Positions 33,951 to 43,750 of a stretch of 64,000 bases of DNA are shown here, one piece after another; positions within the stretch are counted from its first letter, which is position 1; every line of letters starts with the position of its first letter. The position numbers were made by a program, and so were the translations under genes. Origin of the DNA: Bradysia coprophila (Eukaryota; Arthropoda; Insecta; Diptera; Sciaridae); NCBI RefSeq assembly GCF_014529535.1, contig NC_050738.1, positions 14,834,062 to 14,898,061 on the forward strand, in the 5' to 3' direction. A model generated the notes under the pieces. That model did no database searches. It had not been told where the DNA came from and saw only the letters and a program-made list of their open reading frames with translations.

Positions 33951-35945
33951 TCATGATCGTATGGTTTGGGTGGTGGTGGGTTTGTGTCTTCGATGATTTT
34001 GGTTTTTTAGCAAATTGATATACGAGCTATGCAGGCCGGCTTTGTCCACTTGTGTGTTTACTGTGTTGTTGGTCTTGTGGATGTGCATTTTTTCGGCTAT
34101 AACTCTTTGCCAGTAGTTGGGAATTTGTTCCAAAATCGTTATGTTGTTAAAATCGATTTGATGTTCGTTCTCCACTGCATGAATTGTTAACCCTGTCGTT
34201 TCGTTTCTTTTCTTCAGGTGTATATCGCTTTTATGCTTCGCCATTCGTTTCTTTAGTTTCTGTTTTGTCATTCCAACATATGTTGCGTTACAGTCACTGC
34301 ATCTGATCTGGTATATTACTTTTGACTTGAGCTCTTGTGGAATGGTGTACTTCATTCTCGTGTATAGATCTCCGATCTTATTTGTTGTCTTGCAGCTCAA
34401 AGTCAGGTCGTATTGACTTAAAACTTTCTTTAGTCTCTCAGATAGTCCGGGGACGTAGGGTGATGCAATGAACCGTTGTTTTGGTTTTTCTATGTTGGGC
34501 TTTCCATTGTAGAAACGTTCGACTCTGTTCTTGATTATTTTTGACACAAACGGCTTGGGATATCCATTTTCAGCTAGCAGTTCATTCACTTTCAACAGAC
34601 TCTTTGGGCGATCGACTGGGTTCGTAAATGCGATCGCTCTATCGGTTATTGCGGTTGCAACATTTCTCTTGTGGGTCATCGGGTTGTGTCCATCGAAATG
34701 CAAATATCTTCCTGATGCGATTTCTTTCTGGTACCATTTTGTTGTTATTTCACCGCTTGTCGATCTCATTAGTGTCATGTCGAGAAAATTAATTTGTTTT
34801 CCAGCTTCTTCCTCGATGGTGAACTTTAGTCGTTTGTGGTGTTTGTTGAATTCGTTGCGTATCGTTTCGCTCTCATTCTCTGGTATTGCTACGATGATGT
34901 CATCTACGTACCTTTTGTAGAAAGGTGTGTCGAATGGCAAGTTTCTTAACGCTTTCTTTTCCAGGTCTTCCATTACCATGTCGGCTAGGAAACCGGATAT
35001 TGCATTTCCCATCGCTAGGCCACATTGCTGCAGGTAGAAATCGTCTTTGTACCGAAAGTACGATTCTGATGTTATCAATCTCACCACTTCGATGAACTGT
35101 TTTTGGGTCAGGAAAGTGTGTGGTTTGATTTGGCTCCATCTGTTTTTTATTGCTGTTACACATAGCGATGTAGGGATGTTTGTGAATAGCGACGTTGCAT
35201 CTAGTGATATCAGCTTGTATCCACTCGGAATTTTCACATTTTTGATGTCGTTTGCAAACTGCCAGCTATCCTTCACGTGGTAAGGCGATTCGATCGTCAT
35301 GTCACCAAACACTTTGGCTAACATTTGGCTGATTTTGTACGTAGGAGATTGGATTGTACACACTACTGGTCTTAATGGCATAGTTTCTCCGGGTTTCTTT
35401 TTGTGAAGTTTACCCAGTCCATATACCGCTGGAGCTACACTGTTATGCGTTTTCATGTACCTCTCCTTTTCATCGTCGATCTTGTTGTTAAGGCGCCATG
35501 ATGTTACCAGATCGTTGACTTGAGTTTCAATTCTTATAGTCGGGTCTCTTCTCGTCTTTGTATACGTATCGCTGTCACTAACTAATTTCTCCATTCCTGC
35601 GTCATACTCGGATCGGTTTGTGATAATTGTCTTCTTACCTTTGTCGGCATTTATGACCACAATTTGTTTATTGTCAGCTAGATATTTTTTCGTTCGGTTT
35701 ACTAGCAACAGCAAACATTTATCGGCGTTCTTAGATCGCTTGTATTCTTGTGTGAAATTAGTTGTTACGTTGATGACTTTGGCACGGATCTCGTCAGCTA
35801 ACTCATTTTTGTAACTGATAGCCTGATGATGGGTCAAACCGAGACCCGAAATATAGCTGATGAGAAGAAGTAAATGAGTTTTAAATTTACAATTTGCCGC
35901 ATAAAACCAATAATCAAAACCAACAAATTTACGAACCGACGGCAA
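33951..35945 (-). CDS. Penelope-like reverse transcriptase with GIY-YIG endonuclease
   Basis: 664 residues, no breaks. A region with NADKGKKTIITNRSEYD precedes the RT core. RT motif A is LISLDATSLFTNIP; motif B is GLAMGNAISGFLADMVMEDL; motif C is FYKRYVDDIIVAI with the catalytic YVDD; FLDMTLMR follows. At the C-terminus is the GIY-YIG domain: VIYQIRCSDCNATYVGMTKQ, KKRMAKHKSDIH and a late AEKMHIHKT. The protein copies element RNA and nicks the target. The first ~45 codons overlap the right inverted arm, so the true start could be further in; the ATG at 35945 is simply the first in frame. Confidence 0.93.
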   Translation of the reverse strand: MPSVRKFVGFDYWFYAANCKFKTHLLLLISYISGLGLTHHQAISYKNELADEIRAKVINVTTNFTQEYKRSKNADKCLLLLVNRTKKYLADNKQIVVINADKGKKTIITNRSEYDAGMEKLVSDSDTYTKTRRDPTIRIETQVNDLVTSWRLNNKIDDEKERYMKTHNSVAPAVYGLGKLHKKKPGETMPLRPVVCTIQSPTYKISQMLAKVFGDMTIESPYHVKDSWQFANDIKNVKIPSGYKLISLDATSLFTNIPTSLCVTAIKNRWSQIKPHTFLTQKQFIEVVRLITSESYFRYKDDFYLQQCGLAMGNAISGFLADMVMEDLEKKALRNLPFDTPFYKRYVDDIIVAIPENESETIRNEFNKHHKRLKFTIEEEAGKQINFLDMTLMRSTSGEITTKWYQKEIASGRYLHFDGHNPMTHKRNVATAITDRAIAFTNPVDRPKSLLKVNELLAENGYPKPFVSKIIKNRVERFYNGKPNIEKPKQRFIASPYVPGLSERLKKVLSQYDLTLSCKTTNKIGDLYTRMKYTIPQELKSKVIYQIRCSDCNATYVGMTKQKLKKRMAKHKSDIHLKKRNETTGLTIHAVENEHQIDFNNITILEQIPNYWQRVIAEKMHIHKTNNTVNTQVDKAGLHSSYINLLKNQNHRRHKPTTTQTIRS
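35823..35851 (+). ncRNA. Inverted second copy of the hammerhead-like core
   Basis: The same core as 33592-33620, in the other inverted arm, so it is antisense to the RT frame. It would be produced only from plus-strand transcription. Confidence 0.4.
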
Positions 35946-36048
35946 CGAAACAAAAACAACAACAATGTGTTAGCTTTCAGTAAAAATTTAAATGTTTGTG
36001 GCAGATACAATCCGCTCGAGTTATCCTCCTTAAGAGCAATCTACCACG

Positions 36049-36241
36049 ACAGAGTAAAGTTAACCAGGCAGGAGCGCTGATTTGACTAGGGACCTGAATA
36101 ATCTAGTAGCCTTATATTGTTTGCGAATAAAATTTTTCAATTTATGTCAGTGTTTATTTGAGTTCATTTTCATCCAGTGTGTCAGGTCCCTTATTTGACG
36201 TTTCGAAAATGAACCGCTCCTGCCTGGTTTATTTTTCTCTG
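36049..36241. mobile_element. MITE with about 48-bp TIRs
   Basis: The ends CAGAGTAAAGTTAACCAGG and CCTGGTTTATTTTTCTCTG pair; AGGCAGGAGCG and GGGACCTGA blocks pair further in. CCACGA on the left versus CCATGA on the right may be a decayed duplication. It lies 72 bp right of the Penelope element. Confidence 0.65.
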
Positions 36242-36311
36242 CCATGAATCTACACATGACTAAATTGTTGCCGACATTTGGAATGTAGCACATTTTAACA
36301 CTTAACGATAA

Positions 36312-36811
36312 CACTAGGCAACAGAGGTCATGTACACGGATGGTGACATAGTGCGTTCGATAGGTCTTGGTGCTCTAAATGCGTAACACCCCTCCATTCG
36401 TCCCAGTGACGTTTGTGTGAAGAGGTAACCAACTCAAATATATGACAATGAAAGTGCACCAATCCGGTCGGCCGTTGGTGTGGTGCAAATTTTTTTGACT
36501 GTGTGGGTGAAATTTTTGTTGGTTTGAACTACAGATAGGTGATCGACACCAATGGAATTGTTATTTGAACTCAGGAGGTCCGAATACCTTACCACACCAA
36601 CGGCCGACCAGATCAGTACACTTTCATTGTAATATATTTGATTTGATAGAAACGCATGGTAATGCTCAGAAACAATTCTTTGTCAATTATGATGTTCCAG
36701 AGAATTGTTTAGTGTCCGATAATGAAACGAAATCGACATTCCTCCGAAGGATCTGAACCAAATTTTTTTAACGTGAGTAGGGCTAGTGTACATGACCTCT
36801 GTTGCCTAGTG
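36312..36811. mobile_element. CACTA-type non-autonomous element
   Basis: The element is 500 bp. Ends CACTAGGCAACAGAGGTCAT (26-bp TIR in all) are flanked by TAA on both sides, the 3-bp duplication of CACTA/EnSpm. A second inverted pair (GGCCGTTGGTGTGG / CCACACCAACGGCC) lies inside. A 64-codon open frame at 36565-36756 (ends ETKSTFLRRI) could be a trapped exon but has no recognised domain. Confidence 0.85.
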
Positions 36812-36814
36812 TAA

Positions 36815-39800
36815 TCGTACTTTTTCCAAAAAGGATGCGAGCCCATAATTACCATCAAAATAGTAATTTAGCCATGCATGGATTCCTCTTAAGACCCAAT
36901 AAACGAACGTGAAATTCCCAATTCCTTAGCTCGGCGATTTGAATTCTTAATATTATGATTAGCATACGGTGCTACAAAGCTCACTTGACAAAAGCTTAAC
37001 TACCGAATTTTGATCTAATACAAGCATATTATGAAATGTTTACCGAAAATTCAAGTAAATCTCCAACCTCGCTAAACTATCAATTGAAAGAACTTTTCGT
37101 TTATTCGGAAAGTGTATGTACTGTACAATATTTCCATTTAATATTCAAAAAGCGTCCACTCTTAATAGACCTGAAAATAAACGTTTTTCCTTGCAAATTG
37201 TCCTAATAATTTACATGCAATAATACTGTTTGTGACATTTATCTCTACTTACGTATTCATTACAACCAATTTCAAATGGTTAAAATTTATTTTTGTATTA
37301 ATAATATAATGCTCCTCGATACAATGATACCACACGTATGGGATGCTTAATTTGCAATAGTTGATTCCGTGCCGTAGGAAGAGATAAAAACAGCAGCACA
37401 CATAAATGTTTAGTTAACGAGTCGGTTTTTAGAGTAGTTTCGAATTTAATTTAAATATCGTAAACGATGTGAATCCGTTTACATTTATATTCTATGAGTG
37501 TTATTTGGGCACCAAATACAATCGAAATTTTAGTTTCTATTCCAGACAAGTAGATACAAACAGATTGCTGTGTCAGATTCCCTTCAAGAATACATTTATC
37601 AGAAGCGCAGTCTTAGGTGGCTTTTGTGTTGAACTTTGAACTATAAGCTGAACAGAAATTCGAATATCGACAAAAATCCACCAAAACTATTTTCCGCATA
37701 TACCTCAAGAGCTCGCAATATTGAAAATAAAGTCTTATCCGAGGGTTAGAAGTGGGGCGTACCTAGCAAGTTATTTCGTTAGTCACTGGACCGCCACAAA
37801 CGTTTTCGACTGTAAGCCGGCGGAATTTCAACGTCAAGCACAGTACCAGTTAGTTGACTTGGATCATAACAGTGTTCCTAGCACTACTCGTATGTCAGAC
37901 GTCAAAAAGCCTCCAAATTTTGATACATGCTTACATTACCATTCAAAAGTATTCGATCATTGGCTGTTTTCAGTGCAAATTACCAAACTTTGATAGGCTA
38001 AAAATCGGATTGGTACCAGATTTTCACGAAAGATGGCGCATTGGAAAGCTCGATTCTTAATCCTTGCCTTAATCTTTAATGGAATTTTTTTTTAAAAACT
38101 CATTTATGTGAAAATTTTGAGATATTATCATATTTCCGTTGACATAAAACGACACAGCGAAACAGAATCTGTTACTTCATTAGTTGTAACATACATTTTA
38201 CGATAAAAATCAGCAATAGGCGAGGGACATTTTATTTTAAAAAAATCCACAAATAGGATTTTCCAGGATTCAAAAGGTTTTTATATGCAATTTGAAAGGA
38301 TATTCAAGTATTTTTACTCGATTTTTAAGGATTTTCCATTGATTTCAATGATTTTCCTAATATTTTTAATATCTTGAGTGAGTTATAGAAATTTGTTAAC
38401 AAAGGAGTTTCTTTTGATCGCAAAAAGATTTTCTATGTTTCTGCAATAGCCTGATTTCATCGCTTATTTTTGTCGTCGTTGTATATAACAGCAGATGACA
38501 TAGCCGACTAAAAAAAGTTTTTAAATGGCTGGATTGGGTCGAGTTATGAAACTTTATATTAAAAGAATTTCAGATCATATCGAGATAACGAAACGTTTTC
38601 AGGAAATGAATTTTTTTAGCAAAGCCCGGCTATTCAACTTCTTAATTTGTGTAATTCAAGTTTTCTTAGCTTTGCGAAAAAAAAGTCCATTTTCGTGAAA
38701 CCAAAACACACTTAATGGCAGTAACAACTACTTTCGCTCACATTTGTGTGGGATGGTAATGTGACAAAGGAAATTCGAGAAGACATCTTAAAAAGCTTAA
38801 AAACTACTTTTCACAGAACATTAACCCTATCTTTTACTGTGGATACATTTTTCGGTCTTAATATGCAGCATATCTATGCAAAAAAAAAGCTGTGGTAGAC
38901 GAGACCATACACTACAATTGTACTAAAATCCAACCGCTATATCTGGTTTATAGAACCGGCGCCATGGTTGCCTCTTTCCTTTTTTTGGATAGTTTTATAT
39001 GTGTGCCGTTGTAAAAAAAAGTTTAACACACAAAATGGTTTATTTGGGTTTCTGTTTGGAAATAAGACTATACCGTTCATAGAGTATTAGACATTTGGAT
39101 AAGCATGAAAATAAAAAAAAAAAATATTACACAATCTTGTAAATTGATGTCTAACATAATTTTCTTTAATGTATTGCTCGTTATGTACTGAATTCCTTCA
39201 TATTATGAATGACACACAATTTTCGAATTTTTTACTTCTGTTTTTACAACGAAACGACTTTATCAAATCAAATCCTTTTTCTGCGTAGTTTTGTGGACCA
39301 GCTGGATATTGTTGGGGATTTCTTTTTTTTAAATATATTTGATTTACGTTTACGTAAGGGGTGAAATTGAACCGTCGATTTATTCGTTAAATAGATGGAA
39401 AAATATATTGACTTCGATGTTTTGCACCATTTAAAAAACTATTTTCGCTTTCGACATAGTTATACAGACCGAATTGATGGCAATATCTTCCATTTAATCA
39501 ATTAAAATATTTAATTAGAAGTTGTCGAATATGCAGTGAAAATTCATTTCCTGTTTATAAAAACATTTTACATTACATTTAGTCAATCAAAACACTTCCG
39601 GTTAAAATTCGTTTGCACAACCCAACAATTTCAGATTCGTAAAATTATTAGACCAATTCGTTTTGAAGGAGGCATCCGTAATTAACAGCAAACAACCTAT
39701 AGTCGAGTCGGCGGTTTGTCCAACTATGAATTCTTGAGAATGATTCAAAATAAACTTTGCTCTAATAAAATGAAATCGAATCAAAGTGCTGTGAATGAAA

Positions 39801-40360
39801 TTGAATATTAAAATTTGAAGTGATAAATTAGTTGTCGTACGAATAATATCAAATTTATAGTTTCAATTAGACGCAAATAGATTGAACATCATTGCTGTTG
39901 AAAATATTAAATATCACGAAGAGACTGACTGTTTGCATAATTGATTGCCCAGAGGTTCATAAGTTATTTAATAGTTTGAAATTGTTTTATTGATTACTTA
40001 TACAGATATAAAAATGAGATAAAATTTTTCAATCCCAAGGGATTGACACATAACTATTCTTTACAGATTATGTTTTTAATTCCAGTCGGGAATTCAAGAA
40101 ATATAATTCCTTAAGGGATTAAAATTGGGACAAAAACATTTGGGTTTTTGAAATCAACAATTTGTTAGAATGCTACATGTGTCTACGACACTATACACAC
40201 GACCCTTTTTACTGTGCGAACATACTTAAAAAAGCCTTCGCCTCGTTAGGACAAGCCTACAACTAGTCCTACACTACATTTTTCATCACTCGTAACAAAA
40301 TATGTTAGCATCATAATACGGACTGTCAGAGCGAGAAAACCGAAGGCTATAGTACATTAC
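36815..40360. other. Long stretch with no recognised gene
   Basis: AT-rich. 36823-36900 resembles 13360-13460 (CTTTTTCCAAAAAGGATGC). The longest frame (37721-37993, 90 codons) has no recognised domain. Several AT homopolymer runs; no TIR element was detected by eye. Confidence 0.4.
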
Positions 40361-40367
40361 TATGCAA

Positions 40368-40470
40368 GGGAAGTAAAGTGATATCTCGTATCCAGATGAG
40401 AAAAAGTATCCGAGGGCGGTAGCCCGAGGTACTTTTACTCATCATGATACGAGATATCACTTTATTTCCC
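40368..40470. mobile_element. Nested foldback
   Basis: 25-bp arms (GGGAAGTAAAGTGATATCTC...) pair with one mismatch; an inner pair AAAAGTA/TACTTTT surrounds CCGAGGGCGGTAGCCCGAGG. Outer TACTATGC-like sequences on both sides suggest a larger element. Confidence 0.6.
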
Positions 40471-40561
40471 GTGTGTAGTATAACGTTTTACTATGCGAGT
40501 GATGTAAAAGCTATTGCCTATACATGTAATAGCCTTATTACATGCACCAGCATAGTAAATT

Positions 40562-40706
40562 ATTATAACTTGCCTTGGGGTACTTGTAGTATTTGCTTCT
40601 CTTTCAACGTGGTACGTTGAGAGCGAGAGGACAGAAGACCAATTTATTTTAACTTGCCTTGGGGTACTTGTCAAAATATCTTCTTCTCTTTCATCATAAC
40701 ACTCTA
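40562..40706 (+). repeat. Tandem pair of the 60-bp dispersed repeat
   Basis: Two direct copies of TTGCCTTGGGGTACTTGT with CTTCTCTTTCA, about 88 bp apart. They match 783-843 and 1038-1096. Confidence 0.6.
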
Positions 40707-40734
40707 TATAAAATTTGCAAACTTTAGATGCTCC

Positions 40735-40850
40735 TCTCAATAGAACAATCTGACAAATTAAAATGAAAAATCATTTTTTAAATGTGTGTGTGTGTGTGTG
40801 TGTGACAGCTTCGTGTACAGACTGTAAAAAGGGACTCTTAATGAAGAAAG
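40735..40850 (+). repeat. Dispersed repeat, copy 2, with (TG)n
   Basis: It matches 24555-24675 in the same orientation; the TG run at about 40782-40804 is longer here. It follows the 60-bp repeat pair directly. Confidence 0.6.
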
Positions 40851-41082
40851 AAGAATTGACTAGATGTCGATAACACATCGTGTGCGATAAAATACCAGCA
40901 TACGATTCATGTTTCATACAACGTTTTATGCGAATTCCTCAAGACTACAAAACAAACCACAAAAACAAAATTTTCGCTAAAAAAACTGAAACTGAAATTG
41001 ACATCTACTGAAAAACGTGTTACAACTGTTGTAAAAACAGTTGTTCTAACAGTATTCATAACAGTTGTTATTACATTTGATG

Positions 41083-41859
41083 CGAGGGGTAGCCGACTTG
41101 GGTAATTGACTACACACCCTTAAAGAAATTGCCGGAGTATCCGGTAAATAATTGTAATTTATGGAAATACGAGAAAATGATGGAATTATAAGGAATTGAC
41201 CGGAATTGGCTGGAAATACGTTAAATTGTAAGGAATTGAAAGTAAATAAGGATAAGTATGATGATCGGAAATTCCTGGTACTTTCTTCCGATCATCATAC
41301 TCATCTGTATTTAGTCTAATTTACTTTCAACTCCCTTAGAATGTATTTCCAGTCAATTACTTATAATTCCATATTTTATCAATTTTGGTAATACGTAATT
41401 CTGACAATTACGACAATTCCGGTCAATTCCTTATAACTCCATCAATTTCTTGTATTTCCATCAATTGCAATTATTTACCGGAGTATCCGGGAAGGTGCAA
41501 CACAGCTGTTCCAAATTTTAGTTTCGCCGAAAGCGTTTCAAAATAATTTGTTCATTACAAAACGCTCCTTTAACTTTGACTTTAGTCTCTATTTGACAAA
41601 CTATATTTATAGTGAGTCACCAACTATTTCCTATACAAAAAAATATGTCGCAATGGAATTGAATAATAACGGAAAATATCGTGGAATTATTTCGAAAATT
41701 CGTGGAATTGTAGAAATTAATTGGAATTATAGGAATTGAATGGCGAATCCGGCAAGTATAGGTGTTAATCCGGTAATTGAAGTAATAAAAGGAATTGAAA
41801 GCAATTGAAAGGAATTGGTAATTGATTTGCCACCATTTCGGCCAGTCGGCTACCTCTCG
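41083..41859. mobile_element. hAT-type MITE with palindromic GGAATTG-rich core
   Basis: The element is 777 bp. Ends CGAGGGGTAGCCGACTTGGG and (inverted) CGAGAGGTAGCCGACTGG; an exact 8-bp duplication ATTTGATG lies at 41075-41082 and 41860-41867. The core holds a 359-bp palindrome (41132-41490, arms starting CCGGAGTATCCGGTAAATAA) and a degenerate GGAATTG repeat (41650-41825). TIRs resemble 31327-31862. Confidence 0.88.
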
Positions 41860-41867
41860 ATTTGATG

Positions 41868-42307
41868 AATAAATGATTATGATCGTGTCGATGTATTTTG
41901 AGTGCGATAAATTTTTTTTCGCACTGATTTTTGGATGACATAAAACTGGTTCATGTATGACACTGCACACAGGCTGCGTAAGTATCGAATTCACTCACTG
42001 AATTGCATAAATAACTATTACCGACCTTATACATATGTATAGAGAGAGATAGAGAGAGAAAACAATAAAGAATCATAAAGAGCTCTACTGTTTTCGAAGT
42101 TTAAAACAATTAAATTTTATCAAATTCTTTTAAAGTATATTATTTTTCGTGTATGAAAACTTCTTTATATATACATCGCTCTACGCTATTGAATAAATAT
42201 TTGGAGCATTGCGTTGCCAATTTATAGTTTTATATTCCATCTATACTTTTCATATTGCGTTGCATATACAAATATTCAACTGTCGATTCGTTGAAATCGG
42301 TATATGG
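41868..42307. other. Intergenic with GA microsatellite
   Basis: A GAGAGATAGAGAGAGA run at 42039-42060. No gene is seen. Confidence 0.5.
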
Positions 42308-42514
42308 TATTAGAGAACGTTAGCTAAATGGCCGCTAACGCTAATTTCCAACGCTAAATCCCCCGCTAACGCTAAAATCAACGGTAATGCCCTGTCAATA
42401 GAGAACGTTAGCTAAACGGCCGCTAACGCTAATTTCCAACGCTAAATCCCCCGCTAACGCTAAAATCAACGGTAATGCCCTGTCAATAAATGGCACTATT
42501 GTGAATGCATACAC

Positions 42515-42739
42515 ATGGACGACGTAATTTTCGAATTATTTTCATTTATTATTTTAAAGGGTCATCCGGATCAATATTTTATTACTGCAATCCGTAGATC
42601 TAATTTGCAGGAAGGCAGCGACACTGTGCTGGAAAAAATCTATAAACTTTACAATGTGCTGTTCGACGACAGACATCCTCAACTACACAACAAACACGTG
42701 GTTAACCTGCAATTGAAACACATGAAATTAATTTTGTGA
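42515..42739 (+). CDS. 74-codon frame in the left arm, conserved in the right arm
   Basis: It encodes MDDVIFELFSFIILKGHPDQ... with AIRRSNLQEGSDTVLEKIYK and NKHVVNLQLKHMKLIL. The inverted arm at 43407-43631 (minus) keeps the same frame with about seven substitutions, several conservative (E/D, R/K, H/Y), and no stop. It may be part of a captured coding sequence or an element protein; no known family is recognised. Confidence 0.35.
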   Translation: MDDVIFELFSFIILKGHPDQYFITAIRRSNLQEGSDTVLEKIYKLYNVLFDDRHPQLHNKHVVNLQLKHMKLIL

Positions 42740-43017
42740 TTATTACTTCCACAATGTGATCGGATCAATATTTTATGAATGCAATTAGTAGATCTGACTT
42801 GTAGGAAGCCAGCGGTATTAAGCTGGAAACGTTTTTTATTCTCTTTTTAATGTTACAAATAGTATCCTCCACACGACGAACATGCAGTTGGAAAATGTGA
42901 TTCGTAAAACGTTTTATTGCAATCAAAAGTGAATAAAACTTTTCCAGCTTAATACCGCTGGCTTCCTACAAGTCAGATCTACTAATTGCATTGATAAAAT
43001 ATTGATCCGATCACTTT

Positions 43018-43359
43018 GTGGAAGTAATAATCACATCTTATTTGAATATGTCATCTTCTAAAAGTGGGTCGGTCGCAGAATTAGCAGCAAAAAATAAACA
43101 TCGAAAATACAAAGGACTACTGGAGCAGAACTTCTTGATCCTTCCATTTGCTGTGGAAACTTTGGGGGTATGGTGTTTAGAGGCGATAGATTTTATCAAC
43201 AAACTAGGCAAAAAAATATCACAAGCAACGGGAGAAAGAAAATCAAAGACGTATCTAAAACAACGGATAAGTTTAGCCATTCAAAGAAACAATGCTGCGA
43301 GTGTAATGGCTACATTCGATACGTCGGAAAATATGAACGAGATATTTTATATTTTGTAA
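43018..43359 (+). pseudogene. C-terminal fragment of an RT-nuclease LINE protein
   Basis: KNKHRKYKGLLEQNFLILPF, AVETLGVWCLEAIDFINKLG, then KKISQATGERKSKTYLKQR and ISLAIQRNNAASVM. It aligns in order with the end of the 17195-18403 frame (RRKHNHYVSLKENHLFKPIA, FESLGSCGQETKAFLVSLGK, KASGEKKSR). It keeps only about 110 codons and begins where the third module of the foldback ends. Confidence 0.55.
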
Positions 43360-43406
43360 ACGCTTTATTTCTTGTAAAAAAAAAACGTTTTGTAAAAAAA
43401 AAAAAA

Positions 43407-43631
43407 TCACAAAATTAATTTCATGTATTTCAATTGCAGGTTAACCACGTGTTTGTTGTGTAGTTGAGAATGTTTGTCGTCGAACAGCACATTGTAAAGT
43501 TTATAGATTTTTTCCAGCACAGTGTCGCCGCCTTCCTGCAAATTAGATCTACGGATTGCAGTAATAAAATATTGATCCAGATGACCTTTTAAAATAATAA
43601 ATGAAAATAAATCGAAAATTGCGTCGTCCAT
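43407..43631 (-). CDS. Inverted partner of the 74-codon frame
   Basis: It reads MDDAIFDLFSFIILKGHLDQ... and ends NLQLKYMKLIL. See 42515-42739. The two frames diverge outward-in like mirror genes in the arms of the foldback. Confidence 0.35.
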   Translation of the reverse strand: MDDAIFDLFSFIILKGHLDQYFITAIRRSNLQEGGDTVLEKIYKLYNVLFDDKHSQLHNKHVVNLQLKYMKLIL

Positions 43632-43750
43632 GTGTATGCATTCACAATGGTGCCACTTATTGACAGGGCATTACCGTTGATTTTAGCGTTAGCGGGGGAT
43701 TTAGCGTTGGAAATTAGCGTTAGCGGCCGTTCAACTAACGTTCTCTATTA

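Larger units (their letters stand above)
33519..35961 (-). mobile_element. Intact Penelope-like element with 16-bp target duplication
   Basis: The flanks 33503-33518 and 35962-35977 are the same 16 bp (ACAATGTGTTAGCTTT). Inside, 33516-33637 and 35806-35927 are a 122-bp inverted pair with no differences seen. The single long frame encodes RT plus GIY-YIG nuclease. Penelope-like elements often carry terminal repeats in this arrangement and variable-length duplications. Identical ends and an unbroken frame imply recent insertion. Confidence 0.9.
42313..43745. mobile_element. Modular foldback element with 5-bp duplication
   Basis: Ends GAGAACGTTAGCTAAA and ACTAACGTTCTC; TATTA flanks both sides (42308-42312 and 43746-43750). 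The left end carries an 88-bp unit twice (42313-42400, 42401-42488); the right end carries it once. Inside are four homologous modules in order forward, forward, reverse, reverse (near 42555-42660, 42755-42835, 42935-43025, 43480-43610). Two small frames and an RT-nuclease C-terminal fragment are inside. The superfamily is unknown. Confidence 0.8.

Noticed and set aside
34531..34920. Plus-strand frames within the Penelope-like element
   Set aside because: They are antisense shadows of the RT/GIY-YIG gene.
36242..36271. Target duplication of the Penelope-like element (similar to 33384-33414)
   Set aside because: A shared 30-bp stretch lies outside the true borders; the exact 16-bp repeats at 33503 and 35962 fit better.
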